Assembly: GCA_025458665.1 (NCBI GenBank)
Contig: JALOSG010000126.1
Span: forward strand, 1-13,933
Direction of reading: 5' to 3'
Length of the DNA: 13,933 nt
DNA from: Serpentinimonas sp.
GTDB lineage: Bacteria > Pseudomonadota > Gammaproteobacteria > Burkholderiales > Burkholderiaceae_C
Numbering within the stretch: the stretch's first letter is position 1; each line of letters opens with the position of its first letter. Positions 1 to 7,412 of the stretch are shown here, in pieces. A program made the translations under genes and the position numbers. Under the pieces are notes generated by a model that was given only the letters and a program-made list of their open reading frames with translations, made no database searches and was not told the origin of the DNA.

Positions 1-240
1 CAGGATCACGGCGATGCTCTCTACAAGAGAAGCATCTATGCATATATCAAGCGAACGGCACCGCCACCCTTCATGTCCAACTTTGACGCTCCCAATCGCG
101 AACAGTCTTGCTCGCGACGCGAACGGAGCAACACGCCTCTTCAAGCGTTGCAGTTGATGAACGACGTCCAGTACATCGAGGCGGCACGCGTCTTGGCTGA
201 AGTACTATGCGAAAAGAAGCTGGGTGATGACAAGGCGAAG
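1..240 (+). CDS. C-terminal fragment of a DUF1553 (planctomycete-type) protein, no start in window, joined to carB
   Basis: The frame is open from base 1, so the ATG at 73 is only the first internal methionine and not a real start. The translated segment has KRSIYAYIKRTAPPP (bases ~25-69), then FDAPNRE and RRERSNTPLQALQLMND, followed by a helix with EAARVLAE. This order is what I know from the C-terminal part of DUF1553 proteins, which usually accompany DUF1549 and planctomycete cytochrome C domains in large secreted proteins of Planctomycetes and Verrucomicrobia. Their function is not established. At about base 241 the protein changes, without a stop, into CarB. G+C is about 54% by hand count, clearly below the following sequence. 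The family call rests on remembered motifs. Foreign origin, most simply a chimeric contig end, is inference. Confidence 0.75.
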
Positions 241-2142
241 ATCGAAGAGATTGTGCAGATTGAACTGCGCATGGACCAGCTGTATGCAGATAAGGGCGCA
301 GCCGCGTTGGCCTCGCTGGACGCGTTCACGCTGCGCACCCTCAAGCAGAAGGGCTTCTCCGACCGCCGCCTGGCCAAGCTGCTGCACACCAGCGAGAAAG
401 CCGTGCGCGATGCGCGGCGCGCCCTGAACGTGCGCCCGGTGTACAAGCGCGTGGACACCTGCGCCGCCGAATTCGCCACCCAGACCGCCTACCTGTACAG
501 CTGCTACGAGACCGAAGACGGCGAGTGCGAGGCCGAGCCCACCGACAAGAAGAAGATCATGGTGCTGGGCGGTGGCCCCAACCGCATTGGCCAGGGCATC
601 GAGTTCGATTACTGCTGTGTGCACGCCGCGCTGGCCATGCGCGAGGACGGGTACGAGACCATCATGGTCAACTGCAACCCCGAGACCGTGTCCACCGACT
701 ACGACACCAGCGACCGCCTCTACTTCGAGCCGCTGACGCTGGAGGACGTGCTGGAAGTGGTGGCCAAGGAGAAACCCATTGGCGTGATCGTGCAGTACGG
801 CGGCCAGACGCCGCTGAAGCTGGCGCTGGGCCTGGAGGCCGAGGGCGTGCCCATCATTGGCACCAGCCCGGACATGATCGACGCCGCCGAGGACCGCGAG
901 CGCTTCCAGCAACTGCTGCAGAAGCTGGGCCTGCGCCAGCCGCCCAACGCCACCGCACGCACCGAAACCGAAGCCATGGCCCTGGCCGAGGGTCTGGGCT
1001 ACCCGCTGGTGGTGCGCCCCAGCTATGTGCTGGGCGGGCGCGCCATGGAAATCGTGCACGAGCCACGCGACCTGGAGCGCTACATGCGCGAGGCCGTGAA
1101 GGTGAGCAACGATTCCCCCGTGCTGCTGGACCGCTTCCTGAACGACGCCATCGAGTGCGATGTGGACTGCATCCGCGACGCTTCGGGGCAGGTGCTCATT
1201 GGCGGCGTGATGGAGCACATCGAGCAGGCGGGCGTGCACAGCGGCGACTCCGCCTGTTCGCTGCCGCCGTACTACCTGAGCCAGGCCACGGTGGATGAGC
1301 TCAAGCGCCAGACCGCTGCCATGGCCGAGGCGCTGAACGTGGTGGGGCTGATGAACGTGCAGTTCGCCATCCAGGAGGTCAATGCCGACGGCCAGAAGCA
1401 GGACACCATTTTTGTGCTGGAAGTGAACCCGCGTGCTTCCCGCACGGTGCCGTTCGTTTCCAAGGCTACCGGCATACAGCTGGCCAAGGTGGCTGCGCGC
1501 TGCATGGCCGGCCAGACGCTGGCGCAGCAGGGCGTAACGCAGGAAGTCACGCCGCCTTACTTCAGCGTGAAGGAAGCGGTGTTCCCGTTCGTGAAGTTCC
1601 CCGGCGTGGACACCATCCTGGGCCCGGAGATGAAGTCCACCGGCGAAGTCATGGGCGTGGGCAAGACCTTTGCCGAGGCCTTCGTGAAAAGCCAGATGGG
1701 TGCTGGCACCCGCCTGCCGCGCCCGGACGATGCGGTGAACAAGGTGTTCCTCTCGGTGAAGAACAGCGACAAGCCCCGCGCCGTGGCCGTGGCCCGCGAT
1801 CTGGTGAAGATCGGTTTCCAGCTGGTGGCCACCCGCGGCACGGCAGCCGCCATTGCCGCCGAAGGCATTGCCTGCGAGGTGGTGAACAAGGTCACCGAGG
1901 GGCGCCCGAACATTGTGGACATGCTCAAGAACGGCGAGATCGCTCTGGTGATCAACACCGTGGAAGAGCGCCGCAATGCCATCGTGGACTCGCGCCAGAT
2001 CCGTACCTCCTCGCTGCTCAACCGCGTCACCACCTTCACCACCATTTCGGGGGCGGAAGCGGCCGTGGAAGGCATCCAGTGCATGGACAACCTGGGCGTG
2101 GTGTCGGTGCAGGAAATGCACGCGCAACTGCAAGGCGCCTGA
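241..2142 (+). CDS. carB: Carbamoyl-phosphate synthase large subunit, C-terminal ~633 residues (5' part missing)
   Basis: CarB makes carbamoyl phosphate from bicarbonate, ammonia (delivered by CarA from glutamine) and two ATP, for arginine and pyrimidine synthesis in the cytoplasm. Homology begins at IEEIVQIEL (base 241), inside the oligomerisation domain, roughly residue 440 of a ~1075-residue enzyme. The whole first ATP-grasp half is therefore absent. What follows is intact: PVYKRVDTCAAEFAT, the second ATP-grasp domain opening with GGGPNRIGQG (~569-598), NPETVSTDYDTSDRLYFEP, RPSYVLGGRAMEIV (~1015), EHIEQAGVHSGDSACSLP and the metal/ATP motif EVNPRASRTVPFVSKATG. The C-terminal MGS-like allosteric domain runs from about 1740 and ends in SVQEMHAQL, as in E. 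coli. The upstream frame belongs to a DUF1553 protein, so no genuine start is present; a gene caller would use ATG 73. greA follows after 140 bases. Identity is certain. Whether the fusion exists in a cell is doubtful. Confidence 0.95.
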   Translation: MEEIVQIELRMDQLYADKGAAALASLDAFTLRTLKQKGFSDRRLAKLLHTSEKAVRDARRALNVRPVYKRVDTCAAEFATQTAYLYSCYETEDGECEAEPTDKKKIMVLGGGPNRIGQGIEFDYCCVHAALAMREDGYETIMVNCNPETVSTDYDTSDRLYFEPLTLEDVLEVVAKEKPIGVIVQYGGQTPLKLALGLEAEGVPIIGTSPDMIDAAEDRERFQQLLQKLGLRQPPNATARTETEAMALAEGLGYPLVVRPSYVLGGRAMEIVHEPRDLERYMREAVKVSNDSPVLLDRFLNDAIECDVDCIRDASGQVLIGGVMEHIEQAGVHSGDSACSLPPYYLSQATVDELKRQTAAMAEALNVVGLMNVQFAIQEVNADGQKQDTIFVLEVNPRASRTVPFVSKATGIQLAKVAARCMAGQTLAQQGVTQEVTPPYFSVKEAVFPFVKFPGVDTILGPEMKSTGEVMGVGKTFAEAFVKSQMGAGTRLPRPDDAVNKVFLSVKNSDKPRAVAVARDLVKIGFQLVATRGTAAAIAAEGIACEVVNKVTEGRPNIVDMLKNGEIALVINTVEERRNAIVDSRQIRTSSLLNRVTTFTTISGAEAAVEGIQCMDNLGVVSVQEMHAQLQGA

Positions 2143-2220
2143 GGCGAAATTTGACCGCTCGGCCGGAGCCCCGGCGCCCCTGAGGGTTTTCACCCGCCCC
2201 GGGGCGTCAGACGCTTCAGG

Positions 2221-2226
2221 CATAAT
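2221..2226 (+). promoter_or_regulatory. Possible -10 element (CATAAT) of a greA promoter
   Basis: CATAAT lies in the carB-greA gap, 57 bases before the greA start codon, and matches the sigma-70 -10 consensus in five of six positions. I find no convincing -35 hexamer 16-18 bases upstream (the sequence there is C/G-rich), so the call is weak. If used, the transcript would begin near 2232-2234, directly at the foot of the hairpin at 2237-2262. Confidence 0.3.
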
Positions 2227-2236
2227 TCCAGCAACC

Positions 2237-2270
2237 ACCGCCGAACGGCAACGCTCGGCGGTTTGCTTTT
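2237..2270 (+). terminator. Hairpin with T-rich tail between carB and greA: carB terminator or greA leader attenuator
   Basis: An 8-bp perfect stem, ACCGCCGA (2237-2244) pairing with TCGGCGGT (2255-2262), has a 10-base loop and is followed by TTTGCTTTT (tail to 2270). It sits directly before the greA Shine-Dalgarno GGAG (2271-2274). The form fits a modest intrinsic terminator. It may end carB transcripts, or act on a greA transcript begun just upstream. In E. coli the greA leader is known to contain a terminator that yields the small RNA GraL; equivalence here is only by position and form. Confidence 0.5.
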
Positions 2271-2282
2271 GGAGAAACACAA

Positions 2283-2759
2283 ATGGCCACCATCCCCGTC
2301 ACGCGACGCGGTGCCGAGAAGCTCAAGGAAGAGCTGCACCGCCTCAAAACCATCGAACGTCCTGCGGTCATCGCGGCGATTGCCGAGGCGCGCGCGCAAG
2401 GTGACCTGAGCGAGAACGCCGAGTACGACGCGGCCAAAGACCGCCAGGGCTTCATTGAAGGGCGCATTGCCGAGATAGAGAGCAAGCTCTCCACCGCGCA
2501 AATCATCGACCCCAGCACGCTCGATGCGGGCGGCCGCGTGGTGTTTGGGGCCACGGTGGAACTGGAAGAAGAAGCCAGCGGCGACGCTGTGACCTACCAG
2601 ATCGTGGGCGAGGACGAGGCCGACCTGAAGCTGGGACTGGTCAACATCAGCAGTCCCATTGCCCGTGCGCTCATCGGCAAGGAAGAGGGCGATGTGGCGG
2701 AGGTGCAGGCACCTGGTGGCGTGAAGCGCTACGAGATTGTGGCGGTGCGCTACGCCTGA
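2283..2759 (+). CDS. greA: Transcription elongation factor GreA
   Basis: GreA enters the secondary channel of stalled, backtracked RNA polymerase and stimulates cleavage of the extruded RNA 3' end so that elongation can resume. The product is 158 residues, the usual family length. Residues 1-75 form the N-terminal coiled coil, with the tip motif GDLSENAEYD, including the acidic Asp41 and Glu44 that coordinate metal in the polymerase active site. Residues ~80-158 form the FKBP-like C-terminal domain, with PIARALIGKEEGD and ending in YEIVAVRYA. The start is fixed by GGAG at 2271-2274, eight bases before the ATG. It lies 140 bases after carB, behind a hairpin with a T-rich tail, and its TGA overlaps the ATG of the next gene (TGATG), so the two are probably co-translated. 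Nothing in the gene looks damaged. Confidence 0.98.
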   Translation: MATIPVTRRGAEKLKEELHRLKTIERPAVIAAIAEARAQGDLSENAEYDAAKDRQGFIEGRIAEIESKLSTAQIIDPSTLDAGGRVVFGATVELEEEASGDAVTYQIVGEDEADLKLGLVNISSPIARALIGKEEGDVAEVQAPGGVKRYEIVAVRYA

Positions 2760-3208
2760 TGGGAGCCTTTGCCGTTCGCTGGCCGTTGTTGGTGGCCGCC
2801 CTGTGGTGGGGTGGTGCCACGGCCATGAGCTTCGTGGTGGTGCCGCTGCTGTTTGCGCATTTCAGCAACCCGGCGGTGGCGGGTGGGCTGGCGGCCAAGC
2901 TGTTCCAGGTGCAGTCGTGGCTCACCGTAGGTTCAGCCCTCTTGATTCTGCTCTGGGGCCGTGCGCGGCGACAGGAACTGGGTTCGGCCGACTGGGCGCT
3001 GCTGCCCTGGCTGTTGCTGGCAGCGCTGGCTGGACTGGTGCAGGAGTTTGGTGTGGCCGAGCGCATACTCACGGCCCGTACCACCGGCGGTAACCTGCGC
3101 CTGTGGCATGGGGTGGGCTCCGCGCTGGTGGTCCTGCAGTGGGGTTGTGCGCTGCGCTGTCTGTGGTGGCTGGGCGGCTACGCGCCCGCGAGACACACCC
3201 AGACTTAG
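2759..3208 (+). CDS. Small inner-membrane protein of the DUF4149 type
   Basis: The product has 149 residues and about four hydrophobic segments (approx. 8-32, 53-67, 79-96, 115-139). It opens with the pattern of DUF4149 proteins: a Trp-rich first helix (AALWWGG) followed by VVPLLFAHF and a small-residue AGGLAAKLF segment. An RRQ/GRAR basic patch follows the second helix. The function of the family is not known to me. It commonly sits behind greA in betaproteobacteria, which supports the assignment. The ATG overlaps the greA stop (TGATG) and has no strong Shine-Dalgarno of its own, so translation is probably coupled to greA. Its TAG overlaps the stop codon of folD on the other strand by four bases, with no terminator hairpin visible between them. 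Confidence 0.8.
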   Translation: MGAFAVRWPLLVAALWWGGATAMSFVVVPLLFAHFSNPAVAGGLAAKLFQVQSWLTVGSALLILLWGRARRQELGSADWALLPWLLLAALAGLVQEFGVAERILTARTTGGNLRLWHGVGSALVVLQWGCALRCLWWLGGYAPARHTQT

Positions 3209-4050
3209 GCCTTTTCGGCCGACTCCAGCGTGTTGGCCAGCAGCATGGTGATGGTCATGGGCCCCACGCCACCAGGTACCGGCGTGATCCAGCTGGCCAC
3301 TTCCTTCACACCTTCAAAATCCACGTCGCCGCACAGCTTGCCTTCGGGGTCGCGGTTCATGCCCACGTCGATCACCACGGCGCCGGGTTTCACCATGTCG
3401 GCGGTGAGGAGGTTGCGCTTGCCCACCGCGGCCACCACCACATCGGCCTGCAGGGTGTGCGCCTTCAGGTTGGGAGTGGCGCTGTGGCAGATGGTGACCG
3501 TGGCACTGCGTTGCAGCAGCATGAGTGCCATGGGCTTGCCCACGATGTTGCTGCGGCCTATCACCACGGCGTGTTTGCCGCGCAAGTCCATGCCGATGTG
3601 GTCGAGCATGCGCAGGCAGCCGTGTGGCGTGCACGGCCAGAAGCCGGGCTGACCCACCATCAGCGCGCCGGCGCTGGCCACATGAAATCCATCCACATCC
3701 TTGGCGGGTGAAATGGTCTCGATGACGCGTTGCGCGTCCATGTGCGGCGGCAGCGGCAACTGCACCAGAATGCCGTGGATGGCCGGGTCCTGGTTCAGAG
3801 CCTCCACGCGCGCCAGCAACTCGGCTTCGGTGAGCGTGGCCGGGTAACGCTCCAGCACGGAATGCATGCCCACGTCGCCGCAGGCTTTCACCTTGTTGCG
3901 CACATACACCTGGCTGGCGGCGTCGTCGCCCACCAGCACCACGGCCAGTCCCGGGGTGGTGCCACGGGCCTTCAGGGCCGCCACGCGCTGGGCAAAGCCC
4001 TCGCGCAGTTGGCGCGACAGAGCCACGCCATCGATCAATTGAGCAGTCAT
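3205..4050 (-). CDS. folD: Bifunctional methylenetetrahydrofolate dehydrogenase / methenyltetrahydrofolate cyclohydrolase FolD
   Basis: FolD interconverts 5,10-methylene-, 5,10-methenyl- and 10-formyl-tetrahydrofolate using NADP, supplying one-carbon units for purines and formyl-Met-tRNA. The 281-residue product is normal in length. Visible motifs in order: VGDDAASQVYVRNKVKACG with the Tyr49 and Lys53 (YxxxK) of the active site; ILVQLPLPPHMD; PAKDVDGFH; the Rossmann-type cofactor segment VIGRSNIVGKPMALML; TICHSATPNL; VVIDVGMNRDPEGKLCGDV; and the C-terminal WITPVPGGVGPMTITMLL signature. The start is the only sensible ATG, 10 bases downstream of the response-regulator remnant. No clear Shine-Dalgarno is seen, so it may depend on translation of the gene before it, which would matter because that gene is frameshifted. 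It appears to be the last gene of a kinase-regulator-folD unit and ends convergently with the DUF4149 gene. Confidence 0.97.
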   Translation of the reverse strand: MTAQLIDGVALSRQLREGFAQRVAALKARGTTPGLAVVLVGDDAASQVYVRNKVKACGDVGMHSVLERYPATLTEAELLARVEALNQDPAIHGILVQLPLPPHMDAQRVIETISPAKDVDGFHVASAGALMVGQPGFWPCTPHGCLRMLDHIGMDLRGKHAVVIGRSNIVGKPMALMLLQRSATVTICHSATPNLKAHTLQADVVVAAVGKRNLLTADMVKPGAVVIDVGMNRDPEGKLCGDVDFEGVKEVASWITPVPGGVGPMTITMLLANTLESAEKA

Positions 4051-4060
4051 GTGAACGGGG

Positions 4061-4252
4061 TCAAGCCTTCACGGCCGTCTGGCCCAGGGCAATCTTGAGC
4101 AGGTCGGCCACGGTGTTGGCGTTGAGCTTTTCCATGATGTTGGCGCGGTGCGCCTCCACCGTCTTGATGCTGATGCCCAGGTCGTCGGCAATCTGCTTGT
4201 TCAGGCGGCCCGCCACTATGCGCTCCAGCACCTGGCTTTCGCGGGAGGTGAG
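4061..4252 (-). pseudogene. LuxR/FixJ-type DNA-binding domain, out of frame with its receiver (3' part of a broken response regulator)
   Basis: Reading the minus strand in the other frame gives 63 residues from LTSRESQVLERIVAGRL through NKQIADDLGISIKTVEAHRANIM to LKIALGQTAVKA and TGA (4063-4061). This is a complete GerE/LuxR-type helix-turn-helix, as in FixJ-family regulators, and should be the output domain of the regulator encoded just upstream. The receiver frame instead ends at 4216 after a short unrelated tail. No plausible start or Shine-Dalgarno precedes this segment, so it would not be made separately. No obvious slippery heptamer is present at the junction (sequence around CCCACTCACC), so programmed frameshifting is unlikely. 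folD starts 10 bases further on. Confidence 0.85.
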
Positions 4253-4668
4253 TGGGTGACGGCTTCCTGGTGCACCGTGAACGCGTCCCGGGCGCGTTCC
4301 AGCATGCGCTCCACCAGATCTACCAGCTTCTTCTCGTCGAACGGCTTCTGGATGAAGTCGAGCGCGCCCTTCTTCATGGAATCCACCGCCATGGGCACAT
4401 CGCCGTGGCCGGTGATGAACACCACAGGCAGGGGGGACTGGCGCTCAATAAGCCGGTCCTGCAGTTCCATGCCGGTCATGCCGCCCATGCGGATATCGGC
4501 AATCAGGCAGGCCACTTCACGCGGGTCGTAGCGGCTCAGGAAGGCCTCGGCCGACTCGAAGCAGCGGACCCGGTAGTCCTTGCCCTCCAGCAACCATTGC
4601 AGGGAGTCCCGAACGGCTTCGTCGTCGTCGACCACGTACACCGTGCCACGTTTGGGTATCAAGCTCAT
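4216..4668 (-). CDS. FixJ-type response regulator, receiver domain only because of a frameshift
   Basis: The 150-residue frame holds a full receiver domain (residues ~8-125): acidic cluster Asp14-Asp15-Asp16 in YVVDDDEAVRDSL, phosphoacceptor Asp58 in LIADIRM, Thr86 in VVFITGHGD, and Lys108 in FIQKPFDEKKL. Such a domain takes phosphate from a partner kinase, here surely the PAS kinase encoded 32 bases upstream. After EAVT (residue ~138) the frame runs into 12 residues that do not belong to the family, while the LuxR-type DNA-binding domain continues in another frame (4252-4061). From Lys108 to the LTSRE of that domain there are only ~32 residues; FixJ-type proteins I know have about 40. This suggests loss of some 20-30 bases and not a single-base error. 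The start ATG (4668-4666) has AGAAAGAGA just upstream. As read, the product could be phosphorylated but not bind DNA. Confidence 0.9.
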   Translation of the reverse strand: MSLIPKRGTVYVVDDDEAVRDSLQWLLEGKDYRVRCFESAEAFLSRYDPREVACLIADIRMGGMTGMELQDRLIERQSPLPVVFITGHGDVPMAVDSMKKGALDFIQKPFDEKKLVDLVERMLERARDAFTVHQEAVTHSPPAKARCWSA

Positions 4669-4700
4669 CTGTCTCTTTCTGTTCGGCTTGGGTTGGCCAT

Positions 4701-7280
4701 TCAGGCGGCTTTGGCTTCGGGCGCGGTGCGCTTCTCCAGCCTTGCCGGTGCCGCCACCGGTATCCAGAAGCTGAATTCACAGCCCTCGATATCCGCGCCA
4801 TTGTAGAGGTTGCGCGCCTGCAGCCTTCCCTGGTGCGATTCCACGATGGAGCGGCAGAGCTTCAGGCCAATGCCCATACCCTCTGCTTTCGTGCTGTAGA
4901 AGGCCTCGTAAATGCGTTCGACCATCTCGGGTGGAATGCCGTTGCCGGTGTCGCGCACCGAGAACTCCACCACTTCTGCGCCCTCCATGACGCGCGGCGC
5001 CACGCGCAGTTCCACCTCGCGAAGAGCGGCCGGCCGGGCGGCAAGCTGTATGGCCTCGCCGGCGTTCTTGATGAGGTTGATGAGTACTTGCTCGATGAGG
5101 ATCGGGTCCACCATGAGCGCGGGCAGCCGGGCAGCCACATAGGTGGACAGGCGTACCTGCTGGCGGCGCAGTTCGATGTCGGCCAGTTCGGTGGCGTTGC
5201 TCACCATCAGGGCCACATCGGACAGCATGGGGTTGGGTTCGCTGCGCTTCACGAAAGCGCGGATGCGCTGGATGATCTGCCCAGCGCGTTGCGCCTGGCG
5301 CGCAGTTTTCTCCAGTGCCAGCAACAGGTCTTCCTGCTCGATCTGCTGTTTGCTCACGCGGGTGATCATGCCGCTGCAGTAGTTGCTGATGGCGGTCAGT
5401 GGCTGGTTCAGCTCGTGCGCCACGCTGGAAGCCATTTCCCCCATGGTGATGAGGCGGCTGGCGGTTTCGGCCCGTTCGGCCTGGCGGGCGGCCTGCTGTT
5501 CGGCGCGGCGCCGCTGGGTGATGTCGGTGGCAATGGCCATTTGCGCCAGCCGACCGTCCACCCAGGTCAGGTAGCGGGAACGGACCTCTATCCACTTGTC
5601 CAGCTCGGGCAGGAACAGTTCGGTGCTTTCTGCGGTCGCGTCGATCAACGGGTCTATGGGCAGGCCCACCAGCGCGTCCACGGGGTCGCTGGAATCGCTG
5701 CTGCCGTTGTGGACTGCGTTGGCTGCATTTTCCGCAGGCGTGAGCAGGCGCGTGGTGTCGATCAACTGGCGGTGTCCCGATCCGTTGAGTCCAAACCAGG
5801 TGCGGTACATCTTGTTGGCAAACAAGAGTTCGGGGCTGCCCAGCGGGGCCACGGAAATGGCGGCGTCGAGGCTGTCCATGACCGTGGTGAAGCGCTCGTA
5901 GGAGGCAGTGAGCTCCTCGCGGATGCGGCGCGGCTCGGTGATGTCGGTCATCGATGTCATCCAGCCGGTCTGCTGACCGTTCGGGTCAATGAGCGGTGAC
6001 ACATACATGCGCGCGTCAAACAGGCTGCCGTTCTTGCGCCGCACCCGCACCTCAAAACCGCCCGGTATGGAGCGCCCGCGCAATTCGTCCTCCAGCCGGG
6101 CCATGAGCATGTCGTGGTCCTCGGGAGGCCAATAGGGGAAGGGGGCGGTGCAGCCGATGAGTTCGTCCTCTGTCCAGCCGGTCATGCTGCAGAAGGCCGG
6201 GTTGACGTAGGTAATGCGGCCTTGCAGGTCCAGGGCGCGCATGCCGGTGAGCATGGAGTTCTCCATGGCGCGGCGGAAGTTGGTCTCGGCCACCAGCGCC
6301 TGTTGCGCCTTGATACGCCGGCGTGTGTGGCGCCAGTTGCCCACCAGCATCCACACCGTCAGGGCGCTCAGGGCGCCGACCACCCAGAACAGCGCGTTGC
6401 CCACACCGTCCTGCGAAGTCCGGTAGCCCTGTGCCTTCAAGATGAGGCTGTTACCGACCGGTGCAACCGGCGCAGAGTGGTACAGGGTCTTCTGGAACCA
6501 GGGCAGCCGGTCTTCCAGCCGGGCGCTGTCCTGAAGTCCCCCGGCAATCACCCGCCCCCCTTCGTCCAGCAGCGCTACCGCGTAGCGCGCCATCACTTCG
6601 GAGGGAATGCCAAAACGCAGCAGGCTCTCCACGGAAAACTCGCCCATGACCACGCCATTGAATCGGCCCTGCTCCACCAGGGGCGTGACCAGCATGACTG
6701 TGCTGGGCTGGCCCGGGCTGCCCATGGGCCGGGAGTAGATGGGCTGGCGCAGCTCACGCGCCAGCTCGAACGTGCCGTCGGTGGCGCCAAGGTTGAGCAG
6801 ATCGCCAGCTTTGCGGTTCAGCGCGGCAGGTGCACTCGGTGATGCGTAGCTGGTGACCACGCCGCGTTCGGCGTTGATCCAGGTCACGGCCAGCAACTCT
6901 GGGTGCTGGCTCACCATCTTCTCGCTTTGCCGGACAAACTCGGATTCTTCAATTTCCTTGTTCGATATCTCCTGGGCGACCCGCATGAGTTGTTCCTGCC
7001 GCTCGAGCAGGCGCAGGCGCAGGCGCTGCTGTGCGTACTCCACATCGCGAACCACAGCCTCTTGCTCGCGCTGGTTCTCCTCCATGCGGAAGTACAGGAT
7101 GGCCGCAAGTATGGCTGCCATGAACAGCAAGACCGTGAGCAGCGAGCCGAGCATGGCGAAGCGGTCCTGGCGTGCTGGCGGCAACTGAACCCACCAGCTG
7201 TCCCACCAGGGGAGCGGCTTGCTGGAAAGCCCGTGCGGAGGCGGCGCCTTGGCGGCGGGGGTCTGGGTCGGCAGCTGCAT
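4701..7280 (-). CDS. Membrane-bound sensor histidine kinase with two PAS domains
   Basis: The product is 859 residues. A cytoplasmic Pro-rich tail (1-40) leads to transmembrane helix 1 (~41-65), then an extracytoplasmic sensor region (~66-293) that starts as a charged coiled coil, and helix 2 (~295-316). Two PAS domains follow (~333-450, with YVNPAFCSMTGWTEDELIG, and ~455-590, ending MAIATDITQRR), then a short coiled coil and the kinase core. His622 in SSVAHELNQPLTAISNY is the phosphorylation site, the HELNQPL form typical of FixL/DctB-like kinases. The ATP-binding boxes are N (INLIKNAGEAI, Asn739), G1 (DTGNGIP), F (FYSTK) and G2 (GMGIGLKLC). It would phosphorylate the regulator encoded 32 bases downstream. 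ATG 7280 is chosen because a longer frame, open to 7667, would run through the aceE promoter and coding start; the Shine-Dalgarno is weak. The ligand is unknown; divergence from aceE hints at carbon metabolism. Confidence 0.93.
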   Translation of the reverse strand: MQLPTQTPAAKAPPPHGLSSKPLPWWDSWWVQLPPARQDRFAMLGSLLTVLLFMAAILAAILYFRMEENQREQEAVVRDVEYAQQRLRLRLLERQEQLMRVAQEISNKEIEESEFVRQSEKMVSQHPELLAVTWINAERGVVTSYASPSAPAALNRKAGDLLNLGATDGTFELARELRQPIYSRPMGSPGQPSTVMLVTPLVEQGRFNGVVMGEFSVESLLRFGIPSEVMARYAVALLDEGGRVIAGGLQDSARLEDRLPWFQKTLYHSAPVAPVGNSLILKAQGYRTSQDGVGNALFWVVGALSALTVWMLVGNWRHTRRRIKAQQALVAETNFRRAMENSMLTGMRALDLQGRITYVNPAFCSMTGWTEDELIGCTAPFPYWPPEDHDMLMARLEDELRGRSIPGGFEVRVRRKNGSLFDARMYVSPLIDPNGQQTGWMTSMTDITEPRRIREELTASYERFTTVMDSLDAAISVAPLGSPELLFANKMYRTWFGLNGSGHRQLIDTTRLLTPAENAANAVHNGSSDSSDPVDALVGLPIDPLIDATAESTELFLPELDKWIEVRSRYLTWVDGRLAQMAIATDITQRRRAEQQAARQAERAETASRLITMGEMASSVAHELNQPLTAISNYCSGMITRVSKQQIEQEDLLLALEKTARQAQRAGQIIQRIRAFVKRSEPNPMLSDVALMVSNATELADIELRRQQVRLSTYVAARLPALMVDPILIEQVLINLIKNAGEAIQLAARPAALREVELRVAPRVMEGAEVVEFSVRDTGNGIPPEMVERIYEAFYSTKAEGMGIGLKLCRSIVESHQGRLQARNLYNGADIEGCEFSFWIPVAAPARLEKRTAPEAKAA

Positions 7281-7383
7281 GGGCCAGAGTCTAAGTGAGG
7301 AAAGGGAAAACCCGTAGCGTTGCGCGGTGAGCGTGCTGGGATAGACGCTGTGTAATTCACAATATGAAATTGAAAAGCGTATC

Positions 7384-7412
7384 TTGAAATTTGGAAAAAA
7401 AGGTGGGAAAAT
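7384..7412 (+). promoter_or_regulatory. Candidate sigma-70 promoter of aceE
   Basis: TTGAAA (7384-7389) matches the -35 consensus in five of six positions. It is separated by 17 bases from GAAAAT (7407-7412), which matches the -10 consensus in four of six. Transcription would begin near 7419, giving a ~58-base leader before the aceE ATG. The surrounding ~60 bases are strikingly A/T-rich for this genome. I found no equally good promoter for the kinase on the opposite strand, although it must also start in this 196-base gap. Confidence 0.4.

Noticed and set aside
2162..2175. Hairpin GCCGG/CCGGC after carB as a terminator
   Set aside because: The stem is only 5 bp with a 4-base loop and no T-run; the hairpin at 2237-2270 is the better candidate.
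205..2280. Long minus-strand open frame over carB (691 codons)
   Set aside because: The protein is His/Gly/Ala-rich with no recognisable domain and lies wholly opposite a well-conserved carB; such frames are common in high-G+C genes.
4245..4262. Programmed ribosomal frameshift in the response regulator
   Set aside because: There is no slippery heptamer, stop-linked pause site or convincing downstream structure; the shortened linker points to sequence loss instead.
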